Assembly (NCBI GenBank): GCA_013397845.1
Contig: VZTG01010083.1
Coordinates: forward strand, 1,027,525 to 1,091,524
Length of the DNA: 64,000 nucleotides
Origin: Melanocharis versteri
Taxonomy: Eukaryota > Chordata > Aves > Passeriformes > Melanocharitidae
Direction: 5' to 3'
The notes under the pieces were generated by a model. It ran no database searches. It worked only from the letters and a program-made list of their open reading frames with translations, and was not told the origin of the DNA. Below, in pieces: positions 48,001-57,839 of this stretch (positions are counted from its first letter, which is position 1; every line of letters starts with the position of its first letter). The translations under genes and the position numbers were made by a program.

Positions 48001-48300
48001 TCCTGGCCATGAACTTGCTTCATGTTTTAGCAGTGCCGCTCCTTGGCGCTACAAAACTGCTAAGAAATGACCAGAATATCCCCTGCATCCAAACCCAGGA
48101 TGTTCCTTCATGTATTTGCTTGGTTTTCCCCCATTCCAACGGCAGCCCACTGCTCTGAGCTGGGCTGCAGGCTGCCTCTCTTCTTTATGCCAGCCCGGTA
48201 AGGTCCCAGGTACAAAGTGGGAAGTGATTTGGCCAGAGGTAAATTCTTCCCTCTGCAGCCACCCCTGATTGACCAGAGTGTTGTCCCAACTTTGGAGAAA
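45090..48300. other. unique non-coding DNA, no gene seen
   Basis: No gene or repeat family is recognised. The stretch 45100-45520 is free of transposon signatures and contains an AGTTAATTACC word, but the evidence is too thin for a regulatory call. Around 47270-47490 a 69-codon frame starting METEMT-like residues (actually MEEMTKLD) shows no known family. Everything else is unique sequence. Confidence 0.4.
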
Positions 48301-48846
48301 TGCTGGGGGTGAAGGTGGCACTCTGGGGTTGGTTATTGCTCTTGATGACGGTGCAAATGCTGGGGGTGAAGGTGGCTCTCTGGAGTTGGTTACTACTGTC
48401 GCTGATGGTGCAAATGCTGGGGATGAAGGTGGCACTCTGGGGTTGGTTATTTCTCTCCCTGACGGTGCAAATGTTGGGGGTGAAAGTGGCACTCTGGGGT
48501 TGGTTACTGCTGTCGTTGATGGTGCAAATGCTGGGGGTGAAGGTGGCGCATTGGGGTTGGTTATTTCTCTTCCTGACGGTGCAAATGCTGGGGGTGAAGG
48601 TGGCACTCTGGGGTTGGTTATTTCTCTCCCTGACAGTGCAAACGTTGGGGGTGAAAGTGGCAGCTTGGGGTTGGTTATTTCTCTCCCTGACGGTGCAAAT
48701 GCGGAGGGTGAAGGTGGCGCATTGGGGTTGGTTATTTCTCTTCCTGACGGTGCAAATGCTGGGGGTGAAGGTGGCACCTTGGGGTTGGTTACTGGTCTCC
48801 CTGACGGTGCTGGAGGTGCTGATTTTCCTGCAGTGCGGCGCATCAT
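48049..48846 (-). other. 265-codon open frame across the minisatellite; probably not a gene
   Basis: The minus strand is open for 265 codons and would encode nine imperfect 19-residue proline-rich repeats of the type APSGREITNPRVPPSPPAF, followed by a non-repetitive tail. The plus strand is also open, for 222 codons (GANAGGEGGTLGLVISLPD repeats, 48269-48937) and 203 codons (48300-48911). A 57-bp unit without stops keeps a frame open regardless of selection. Differences between units fall at all codon positions and change residues freely, so I see no coding constraint. No signal peptide, known domain, promoter or convincing splice sites are visible. A lineage-specific repetitive protein cannot be excluded. 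Confidence 0.15.
48301..48810 (+). repeat. 57-bp minisatellite, nine units
   Basis: Nine head-to-tail units of 57 bp start at 48301, 48358, 48415, 48472, 48529, 48586, 48643, 48700 and 48757, the last slightly short. The unit contains TGCTGGGGGTGAAGGTGGC, then CTCTGGGGTTGGTTATT, then CTCCCTGACGGTGCAAA. Units differ by point changes only, with no length variants. Units 4 and 7 share GTTGGGGGTGAAAGTGG, units 5 and 8 share GGCGCATTGGGG and CTTCCTGACGG, and units 6 and 9 are alike. This indicates a three-unit (171-bp) higher-order duplication. Units 2 and 4 share a GTCG(C/T)TGATGG variant. The array should be length-polymorphic. Confidence 0.97.
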
Positions 48847-50024
48847 GCTGGATTCATTTCCCGCGTGTTCCGTGCCCGTGTCTGGGATTCATTGGCTGCA
48901 CTGCAACATGATTTTTGGAATCCCACTCCAGCAGTGACTCTCTGACATGCGGTTCAAACCCGCAGCTCGTCCCAGACCATACTTTTATTACAGTGAGGAG
49001 ATCTGTGTATAGCTTCAGACTGCTGCAAATTTCCAAGCGCCGCGTCCCAAAGAGTATCACTTTCCAATTTCATTCCCCTCAAGAAATTCTGTCAACAGCT
49101 TCTCCCAATTCCATTAATCTTGTGTTTTACCATCTTAAAGCCTCCCATTCTCTCAACTCCCTTAAAGATGTGACCAGTGTTTCTCTTTGAGTGCTGACAA
49201 TTACTTTCTCATTCTTGTGTTGAGCTGCTCTCCCTGCTAAGAACCACATGCAGGTTTCAATAATACCTATTCATCAGTAATGTATGGAGTGAGCCAGGTC
49301 TGGATTTCCACACTGAAGTACTGATGTGTTTTACATACCTTTCCTTACTCAAAAGGGATTTTCTGTCTCTGAACGCTAAATATGAGAAGCATTTTTCAAA
49401 TTCTTTGACAGAATGCTTTTAACATATCAGCAGGGTTAATAAATCTTTCCCATTTGTTCTGTTCACTTTTATTCATGGTGAAGTATTGATCAGGAGCAAG
49501 CAGGGATTGTGAGGACAGTTCTCAAATCAAAGTGATCTATGGTGCTACCAGGACACTGATACAAACGGTTTGGAGCTGTGCTCCTTTAGCCTCAAGGATT
49601 TTCCCCCAGAAGCAAGAAAATCCAGAAAGGAATCATTCAACCACCCCAGACCACCAACCTGTCAGAGCTCTCCATGTTAAATTTTCAGATTTGCTTCTCC
49701 TCACTCCTTTTCCACCATGGCGCTCTTGTATAACACAAACATTTTATCTCTCCAAAATGCAAGGAACCAATGCAGTCCAAGTGACTGTTTGAAATCAGGG
49801 ATGGGGTGGCATAGACTACAATAATATTGAAACTATATTTCACCTTCTGTCCATGCCTCAAATCTGGAATATCCAGGGGGTCATCCCTGCATTGACTTGA
49901 TTTTCTCTGGGGCTGCCTTGTGTCTGTGTATTCTTTGGAGTTACCTTATGCTGTGCAACAAACAAATCAGTTAAAACCAAGGGACAATTGGAAAGCTGAA
50001 AGCTAATTTATCCTAATTATAAAC
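48811..50024. other. unique non-coding DNA, no gene seen
   Basis: No exon or transposon was recognised. A tRNA T-arm-like stem-loop (TGCGG, TTCAAAC, CCGCA at 48948-48964) includes a Pol III B-box match. However, no acceptor stem or well-placed A box goes with it, so it is not called a tRNA. Confidence 0.5.
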
Positions 50025-50080
50025 GCAGAATCATTAAATCTGGAAAAGGCCTCTAAGATCATGAAGTACTTCAATTCTGA
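50025..50080 (-). mobile_element. short CR1 3'-end fragment, antisense
   Basis: AGAATCATTAAATCTGGAAA, then AGGCCTCTAAGATCATGAAG and TACTTCAATTCT, follows the reverse complement of a CR1 3' terminus. That terminus reads AGAATCATAGAATC, then GGTTGGAAAAGACCTCTAAG, then ATCATCAAGTCCAACC. Homology fades after about 55 bases. The copy is old and very short. Confidence 0.6.
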
Positions 50081-50488
50081 TAAAACACAACGCAGGTATA
50101 TTACCCAACAAATATTCATGGAAAAAACCCAAACATTTATTGTGGAGAAAGTCTCAATACCCCAGGTCCTTTCATGAGGATGGGATGGAAAGATTGGAGA
50201 TCCGTGATGGGAAGGGACAGAATGCTGTTCTGATAGGAGGAATTCAGTCTTAACGCCAGAAATTCTCAGATATCTTGGGTTGTGAATAATCTTCTTAGAT
50301 GTTGGTAAGACATCTCTCATTTAGGGCTTTTAAGCCAGTCAGTGGCATAGGGGATTATCCTGAATTAGCACACAAATTGCGTGGACAACCTCACCCATTT
50401 TCCATTTTGAGTTTCCATGAGTCTGTAATTCTGTGAATGTTTTTCTCTGTTGGTCTTCGTATGAAAAAGCTTCTCCACACATCATTGG

Positions 50489-50531
50489 TTTTTTTTTTTG
50501 TTTTTTGTTTTTTTTTTGTTTTTTGTTTTTT
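50489..50531 (+). repeat. T-rich (T6-11 G) simple repeat
   Basis: Runs of six to eleven T are separated by single G over 43 bases. The pattern is slippage-prone, and it gives the FFFCFLFF-type peptides seen in the overlapping frame. Confidence 0.92.
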
Positions 50532-52609
50532 GGTCTGGTCCTTGGGATTCCTGCTGAAAATTTTGGTGACACGTTGTGCTTTTGTCAGCCCTGGCAAGGA
50601 GGCAGGAACAGTGCATGTGATCCTCTGAGGAGAACGGAATGTCAAAAAGCAGTGGCGGCACGACGAGAGCCGGAAAAGTTGGGAATTGGGCGTCTATTTT
50701 TAGAGGCCGAAGATTGTTCTGAGGTTAAAGGAACATTCAGCTCTGGGGGAAGGTGGAGGGAATATTTGCCTTCCCTGGAGGGAATCCAAGAGGATTGCAG
50801 AGTAAGAGGTCAGAGGAGCAAGGGGAGGAGAGGGCTATCTGTGACACAGCTGTTTTGGGAAACAAAAAGAAAAAAAAAGAGGAGTTGGATGGTAATTCCT
50901 GGTGAAGCATTTTTCAGAGTGGTGGAGTCAACGGAGCACAGTCATATTTAAGGCATCAGACCACCTACATTTTAACAGATCCACAAATTGACGTTAATGA
51001 CGCCATTTATGTTTAAAAAGAAATTTAAATTCAGCTGGAAAAATAGAATGGGTGCTGAAACACTGCCTTGCTTGTTCCAGCCAGCTTTCTAATGCAGGAT
51101 CTGATCCATTTGCTGGAGAAAAGAGCAGAAAGGACAAAACCCCTTAGGGAAGATGGATCTCAGGCAGTTCTTCCCTTCAGCAGGTTCTGACCAACACTGG
51201 AAGACCCCAGGTTGTAGCAGTGAAATTCTTGTGCATGAAAAGGGAAAGAGCAGTTTATTCATTATTTTGGCAGAAAAATGAACATTTGGGCAGTGTAGGA
51301 CCCTTTTGGAGATGAATACTGCTAAAGCAGCAAGATCTATTTACCGTAAATTAGTGATGCCTAAACTGGAAAAAAATAGTGGGATTTTTAATTTTTAAGT
51401 CACTTGCAAATTACACAAACCTTGCATTGCTTTTTTCTCGTGTTTATTTAGTAAATTGAAAGTACAGCGCTTTTTTTCTCTTGTGGGACTATGCTATTGA
51501 CTCACTTTCTCAAAAGGACAGGGAGCAACTCGGAATTTGCAGCAGGAAAAGGCACGGGAGCTGCCTAATTCAACCACGTTTTCCTTTGCCCTGAAGAACT
51601 GCAAGCTTTCTCCAAGGAAATGTGGAGTGAGTGATTAAGCTCCATCTAAAACCAGACCAGGACACGCACAAATTAAACTGCCTTTTAGGCAGGTTAAGGA
51701 CGTGCTCAGGATTATTTCCTTTCACCTGTCAGTCCACAGTTATCCACACAAGCTTTGGATGTGCATCCAAGTCTTTCAAAGGTTGTTCTCTGTGTTGGAG
51801 GATAGACCAGAAAGCCAATATTGTTATTTTTGGGCTATTTTTAATGTCTGCATACAGAGAGCTCTCTAGAGTTGCCATAAATATCCTGTTTGCTTTCTTT
51901 GTTTCTCTTTCATTTGGCTCCCTTGGTATCAACCAGACTATTCTTCCTAAAATGTTTTACTATGTCCCTGCTGCTCCCTTCGGAGGAGAAAATCAGGGAA
52001 ATGCATTTGCAGGGGGAAGGGGATATTTATCCAGCAGCGAGTAACTTTTAAAAATAGTTAAGTCAATTTAGAACAAACTTTCAGCAGAGAACGCTCACCT
52101 TTGGACAGAGATCAAGAATGGAAACTCTCAGACCAGAAGGAATTTGTGCAGGATGTAATGAGGAATAAAAAAATGTGAGTGGGTCTGGGGGGTGCCAGGA
52201 CCAAAATAAGGCCAGGTCACCCCGGCTGCCAGGCAAAAACTGCTTTTTCTCCCTCTCACGCAGCTCACAAATGTCTAACATTTCGCTGAGAGTGTGAAGT
52301 GCAAATCCAAGCGCCCACAAGGATTAATTTGCGTGCCCGAGCGGGGAGCTGGGCTTAGAGAGCACAGCTCAACCCAGCTCTATCCCACGTGTGCACAAAT
52401 CCACAGGCGGCCATTCCAGAGCCTACAGAGCATTTTCTCCTTGTGAAAGGCACGTGTGATGCTGGGCTCATTAAGACGAGATGTGAAATCGGATCCTCCT
52501 TTCTTCCTGCTCGGCTCTGCCTTTCTGCTGAGTGTCACAAAAGCACATTGCATTAGTTCACCCTCTGCCCACAGCCCTGGAGCTGAAGTTTATCTCCATC
52601 TTTCTTCTA

Positions 52610-52630
52610 TTTTTTTTTTTTTTTTTTTTT
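52610..52630 (+). repeat. 21-bp poly(T) tract
   Basis: Twenty-one consecutive T within a pyrimidine-rich stretch. No antisense retrocopy body could be identified beside it. Confidence 0.9.
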
Positions 52631-53303
52631 ACCTTTCCCAATTCTTGGCTCCCTCATTCAGAACCTCCTGGAAGAGGGAAATTCTCCTGGTGCAGCAAAG
52701 TGCTTATGTCCTGTTTTATTATTTAATAAAGAGATGTTGCATTTCTGACCTTTTCCCATGCCCCTTCTCCAGGCTGGCATGTGCAGACTCCAGGAACTCC
52801 TGACTGCTGCTGCTCACACCTGGGCTGAGAGCCTGCCCTCACCAGGAGGGCTTTGCCTGAGCCTCCCCAACAAGCTGGGGAAAAATCCTTCCAGCAGCTC
52901 CTCTCACCTCGTAAAAGCCCGGGTGCAAATTGCCAGCACAAGTGGGAGACCCTACAGGTCCTGGGGACGCTGAATATCTTCTGTTCTCCCACAAAAACTG
53001 CCCTGAGTCCTCAGCACATTTTCCATTTTGGCAGCAGCCCCATTCCCTCCTGGGATTGCTCCTTTCCCTTTTGTGTCTCATCGGGAATTTGCAGGTGGTG
53101 ACATGAGGCAGCAGGATCAGTCCCAATTTCCTGTTCTTATCCATCATTTTTGCTGGGCATTCATCCCCCTGATCATCCAGCACAGGGATTTTAGGGCCAT
53201 CCTCAGCACGAGGGGATGACACAGGGATCTGCAGGTGGAAGGCAGGTGGTGGTTACACCAATCCAGCCACTGCAGCCAAAAATTGCTGCCAAAAACTGGG
53301 CTA

Positions 53304-53800
53304 CCGAAAGCTGGAGAGGGACTTTAGTCAAGAGCGTGTACAGATAAGAGAGTTGATAACAGTTTCGAGATGTAAGAGGGTAGATCTTGATTAGATACCA
53401 GGAAGAAATTGTTCCCTGTGAGGGTGGGGAGGCCCCGGCAGAGGTTCCCAGAGAAGCTGTGGCTGNNNNNNNNNNNNNNNNNNNNNNNNNNNNNNNNNNN
53501 NNNNNNNNNNNNNNNNNNNNNNNNNNNNNNNNNNNNNNNNNNNNNNNNNNNNNNNNNNNNNNNNNNNNNNNNNNNNNNNNNNNNNNNNNNNNNNNNNNNN
53601 NNNNNNNNNNNNNNNNNNNNNNNNNNNNNNNNNNNNNNNNNNNNNCTGCCCCTGGATCCCTGGAAGTGTCCAAGGCCAGGCTGGATGGGGCTTGGAGCAG
53701 CCTGGGACAGTGGAAGGTGTCCCTGTCCACGGCAGGAACACGCTGATCTTTAAGGTGCCTTCCCACCCAAACCATTGCAGGATTCCATGATTTTACGATC
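53304..53800 (+). mobile_element. CR1 LINE 3' end split by an assembly gap
   Basis: The left part (53304-53465) starts near CCGAAAGCTGGAGAGGGACT and runs through TTAGATACCAGGAAGAAATT, GTGAGGGTGGGGAGGCCC and AGAGAAGCTGTGGCTG. The right part (53646-53800) resumes with CTGCCCCTGGATCCCTGG and continues through GGCCAGGCTGGATGGGGCTT to GGATTCCATGATTTTACG. Compared with the intact copies at 12341 and 39254, the two halves are adjacent in the element and overlap by only CTG. So either the gap holds little real sequence, or something was inserted exactly there. Frames drawn through the gap are meaningless. Confidence 0.93.
53466..53645. other. assembly gap, 180 N, inside CR1
   Basis: One hundred and eighty N lie between two halves of a CR1 tail that would rejoin with a 3-base overlap. 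The stated size is therefore not what the repeat predicts. Confidence 0.95.
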
Positions 53801-54655
53801 TCAGCTGGAAAGTCAGGAATTGTCACAGCACAGGAACACACAGAGGGGAAAGAAAGGCATGACACAGCCATGGCCATGTCAGATGCTTGTGCTCCTCAAG
53901 GACAGACAGCACCTGCCTCCCTGGAGGAAAATCCAAGGGAATTGTAGATGCCTTTGTAGCCTTGTCTGCCTTATTAGGTTAAAGGACTCCTGGTTTGGCC
54001 TTTTCCTGAGGGTATCCAGTTGCCCTTGCCCAGCAGGAGCTGAGGTATGCTGAATTAAGATGATGCATTATGTGGACAGGTGCAAAATGGAATCGTTTCT
54101 TCAGACAGAAGGGAAAATAAAAAAGTGGTTAGAAAACCACAGCCCTGTATATCAGGGATTTATATATTTATTATTTTATACATCTTATAAGTTCAGTGTC
54201 AGCTCCTGGCTGTGGCTGCTGGGAGATGTTGGTGCCCCTTGGGGATGAGGACTTCCGTTGTTCGGAATATTTTGACTTTTCTGAAGAGTCTGTGGCACGA
54301 TGAGGAAGAACCTTGCTGCTGCAGGGGGTTCAGATACCCAAACAGGAGCATTTCTGGCAGCTAAACCCACTGGATGGCTTGGTCCTGCTCAGTGGGACAC
54401 GTCCCCATGTCACTGACCATGTCACTGACCCTACAACCCAGAAGTTTGTTCATGACAGTCGCCACAAGGAAGCCTGACAGAGGCTCATTATCATCTCTCC
54501 GTGCCACTCACGAGGGAAATCTCCCACCCCAGATATTTCACCCCACCAGTGCCACCCTCCCTGGCAAACCGCGGGCATCCACGAGCCAAAAAGCAAAGTT
54601 TTTGAGTTGTCAGCATGGCTGTGGTGGCCCGCAGGGAAATCTGGGCAGAGTGTGG
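53801..54655. other. unique non-coding DNA, no gene seen
   Basis: No exon or transposon was recognised. A perfect 12-bp tandem duplication (CATGTCACTGAC) lies at 54406-54429. Overlapping opposite-strand frames have no family signal. Confidence 0.5.
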
Positions 54656-55420
54656 TGTGTTTACACATTGTCCCTGAGTGACAATCGCTCTCTGCGTCGC
54701 CCCAAAGCCATTAACGCTCTGAGGAGTCAGCAGATGAACCGGAGTGGTTAAACTCATTAACACCAGGTTAACTCCCATTGTGGAGCTCCTGGCTCGACAT
54801 CAGAGGGCAATAAAACACCAAGAGCAACACGATGACTGTTATGATCAGGAAATTTGGGACATGTGTCATTAGAGGGAACAAACAGGGCAGCAGAGGTGTC
54901 TGGCAGCAGCGCTGCTGAGTGTTCACTGCCATTCACTCCCCCTCCATGTTCCTCTAATGCCCTTTATCAGCTTCCTCCGCTGCTGGGTGCAAACAAAGTC
55001 TGGCCCTTACCTGAGGGTCAGAGAGATGAGAGACAGTGTTAGACAGGATGTTCCCAGCATTTTCAATGCTTCCTTTTTGGTGGGCTCTGAATGTCTGACT
55101 GACACGGCCAAGCGAAAGTGCCGCGGGTTCCCGCGGGACCCGTGTGGCCGTAAAGCTCACAAACATAATAATAACAAAGCCATAAATTCTGACCTGTGGT
55201 ACAGTCCGAGCCGAATAACAGCTCCCCAGCTGTGGAATATGTGCCCTTGTTGTGTGAAGGTGGCAGACCCGGGGGTAAAGTTCACCTCGTATTTGTCAGG
55301 TTGTGTAGAGCCAGGCCGGTTTAATGATCGAAACGCAGCCAAAAGCCCCAGCAGCAGGACAGATGCCCAACTGTGTTTTGAGCCTGTTATGATCTACTGA
55401 ATATTTTGTGAGGAGAGAAA
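54656..55420. promoter_or_regulatory. candidate cis-regulatory block (weak)
   Basis: This block has no transposon signature and alternates CpG-containing sequence with homeodomain-type words (CCATTAACG near 54708, CTCATTAACACCAGGTTAAC near 54752, GCAATAAAACACC near 54809, CCATAAATTC near 55180, TTTAATGATCG near 55319). It contains the nested GC-rich inverted repeat at 55104-55151. Plus-strand frames of up to 147 codons cross it but are mutually contradictory with minus-strand frames. An enhancer-like or promoter-proximal element is possible; conservation is untested. Confidence 0.22.
55104..55151 (+). repeat. nested GC-rich inverted repeat
   Basis: The inner arms CCGCGGG (55121-55127) and CCCGCGG (55130-55136) are separated by TT. 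The outer arms ACGGCCA (55104-55110) and TGGCCGT (55145-55151) are almost concentric with them. The inner part is CpG-rich and could form a stable stem or a dyad binding site. Confidence 0.75.
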
Positions 55421-57839
55421 GCTTAGAAAAATACGTGATGAGGGATAGATAACAGAGGCAGGGCAAAAAGTGGTGGCGATCCCATCACAAGGGACGGGTT
55501 TATCCCCTACAAAACACCCAGGATTTTTGTATCTCCAGAGCTTTACCCAGTGCCTCGATGCCTTCGGGCCACGAGGACTGGATGCAGCCCAGGAGCAGGG
55601 ATGAAACAACCCACGGCTGTTTCTTGTTCTTTCTCCAGTGATTCCTTCCCAGCCAAAATTCTGCAGCCCCAAACCCCTGAAAGACATTAGGAAAGCTCCA
55701 AAGCTTACAGGAAGGCAGGGAAGTGCAGGGGTGAATATTAGGGAATACTGACAGAGCCATGGGCTAATTTAGATCCTTCCCAACAGAGCAGAAAGTGTTG
55801 GACATGTGGAAAACCCCGAAGTACTCCATGCCTGCCTTTGGGAGGTGCTGGGATGGGCTGGCAGCAGGGAGATGCTCATAGGAGGAGCTGGGGAGAAAGA
55901 TCAGTTGGGTCTGCCATCATCAGGAGGGGATTTTCCAGGGAAAAGGGATTTGGGAGATGACTTCTTCATCCCCCCCATCGCCCCTGCCAGACTGGGATCG
56001 TGTCCACCTCAAGCCGCGGTGACAAGCGGGAGCGGGCTGCGCGCCATCCGGAGAAGGAAGGACGAGATGATTTGTTTTCGTGTGTGTTTTTCTTTCCATG
56101 TCTGCTCCTTGGAAGGAAACATGTCTGCTTTTAGAGAACAATGCTGCCCAGGGCCGTGGGAGTGAGGGACCGGGCTGTGCGAATCCCAACCCGCAGCCCG
56201 TTCCCAGGCCGGCCCTTGGCCGTGCTCAGCCCTGTGCTGGCCCCTTCCAGAGGGCTCAATCCTAAAAGAGGAGGCCTGGGGGCAGTTGGGAAGTGCAGCC
56301 CCTTCCTCCCTTCATGGGCATGCAGCACTTGCTGTCCCTGAGCTGTTGGCAGCTGGGGCTTCTTGAACACCCCCCAAATCCCCAGTCTGCACCCCACAAC
56401 CTAAGCTGTTACCTCGAATTCTTCCTCTGCTTCTTACCCCAAATGCTTTCCCTGGACTTTCCTTAGAGCTGTCTCTTCTCTTCTCCCCCATCCATATCCC
56501 AAGGGATGATGAGGACAATAAAACGGGGAGAGCACAGATGCCAATCCAATGGGACAATCCACCAATTCCATCACCTTGAGACAGCAAAACTCTCTTCAAA
56601 GTTGTGAATTTCCCACCGCACATTCCACATCTCTATCAATCACCCCGAGTTCTGCACATCATCCTTCTCGGAACTGTGCCTTTGGAAGCACAGAGGGCTC
56701 CATGGGCTGTTGCAGGGGGATTAAGCTCTACCATCCTCCAGCCAGGCCATGTTTTGTCCCGGTGCTCTCCCCACACCAAATTTTGAGGTGAAATTTGGGC
56801 TGCAACCTGCCAACCCCACTTGGAATGGCTGCTTGGGGTATCTGAGGGGTACAAAGCAGTATTTTAGGGATCCCCAGCCAGCTCTCTCCAACCTGACTAA
56901 AAGCACTTGGCACCAATTAGGGAACTTCCAGAAAGGCTGTAATTTCCATCTGTGTCTGAGCAGTGCAGGACTGGGAGCAGGAGGCGTTACAGAAGAGTCA
57001 AATACTGTGGATTTGGAGTTATTGGGGTGAAGGGGATTGACAAGAGGTGCAAAGATACCTTTGGGAGGGTTTAGGGCCCCCAAATCTCCAGAAAAGTCCT
57101 GAGTTGAGAAAATACATTCCAGCAGCAGGGATTAGCCAGGCATTTTCCTTATTTTACAGCATTTTATGTCACCTCATAGCAGCCCTTTGAGCCCGGCCCT
57201 GCTCAGGGATCGTGAAGGTTTTGGAGGGAGGTTTTCCTCTCTCCCAGTGAAACAAAACCCTTTTGGGGTCCTTCCCGATGATCCTTAAGGTCTGCAGATC
57301 ACCTTTAAGAGAAGCCCTTGCCCTGGCACCCGAGGGAATGCTTGAACAAGGCTCCTTAACACACCCCCGTGTCCTCCCAGCACTTCTCCCGCCCAATCCC
57401 GGCTGTCCCAGCGCTGAATGGGACCTTAGTTTTTAGGATAAACACATCCATCACAAAGCTGCTTGGCCCACATCCCCTCCATGAAACCCCTTTTGAGGAC
57501 TCTCTGCCCGGAGACTGCATCCTTGCTCCACTTTCCACTCGCCAACCTGCTTTTTCCAACATTCCCCAAGCAAAATCCCGCGTTTTCCAGGAGCGGGAAG
57601 AGGCGCAGGAGAACAAGGGCCACTTTAACCCCTATTTTAAAGCTGGAGTTCCCTCCCGGTTTGGTATATTTAGTTTGGGCACAGCTCTGAAACAAAAGGC
57701 ACAAAGGAGCCAAGTTGTTGGGGCAGGGGGAGGGAAGAAAGTTGGTTTGATTTCGAGAAGCTTGGAAGATCATTAACATTTCATAACAGGCAGGGAAAAA
57801 AAAAAAAGGTTGTTTGCTTCTAAGGTCTCTGGTGTTTAA
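55421..57839. other. GC-rich unique DNA, no gene seen
   Basis: The block is richer in G and C than the window average and packed with overlapping frames on both strands (up to 135 codons at 57369-57776), as composition predicts. I recognise no protein family, promoter signature or repeat. A 12-base A run lies at 57797-57808. Confidence 0.45.

Larger units (their letters stand above)
50081..53303. other. unique non-coding DNA with T-rich simple repeats
   Basis: No exon or RNA gene was recognised. A 172-codon plus-strand frame (50433-50951) begins in the T/G simple repeat and has no domain. Simple sequences are listed separately. From 50952 to about 51630 there is no 60-codon frame. Confidence 0.5.

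Noticed and set aside
50433..50951. 172-codon plus-strand frame
   Set aside because: Its first third is translated T/G simple repeat, and the remainder has no family resemblance.
53203..53877. 224-codon minus-strand frame
   Set aside because: The frame is held open by 180 N and by CR1 sequence; it is not a gene.
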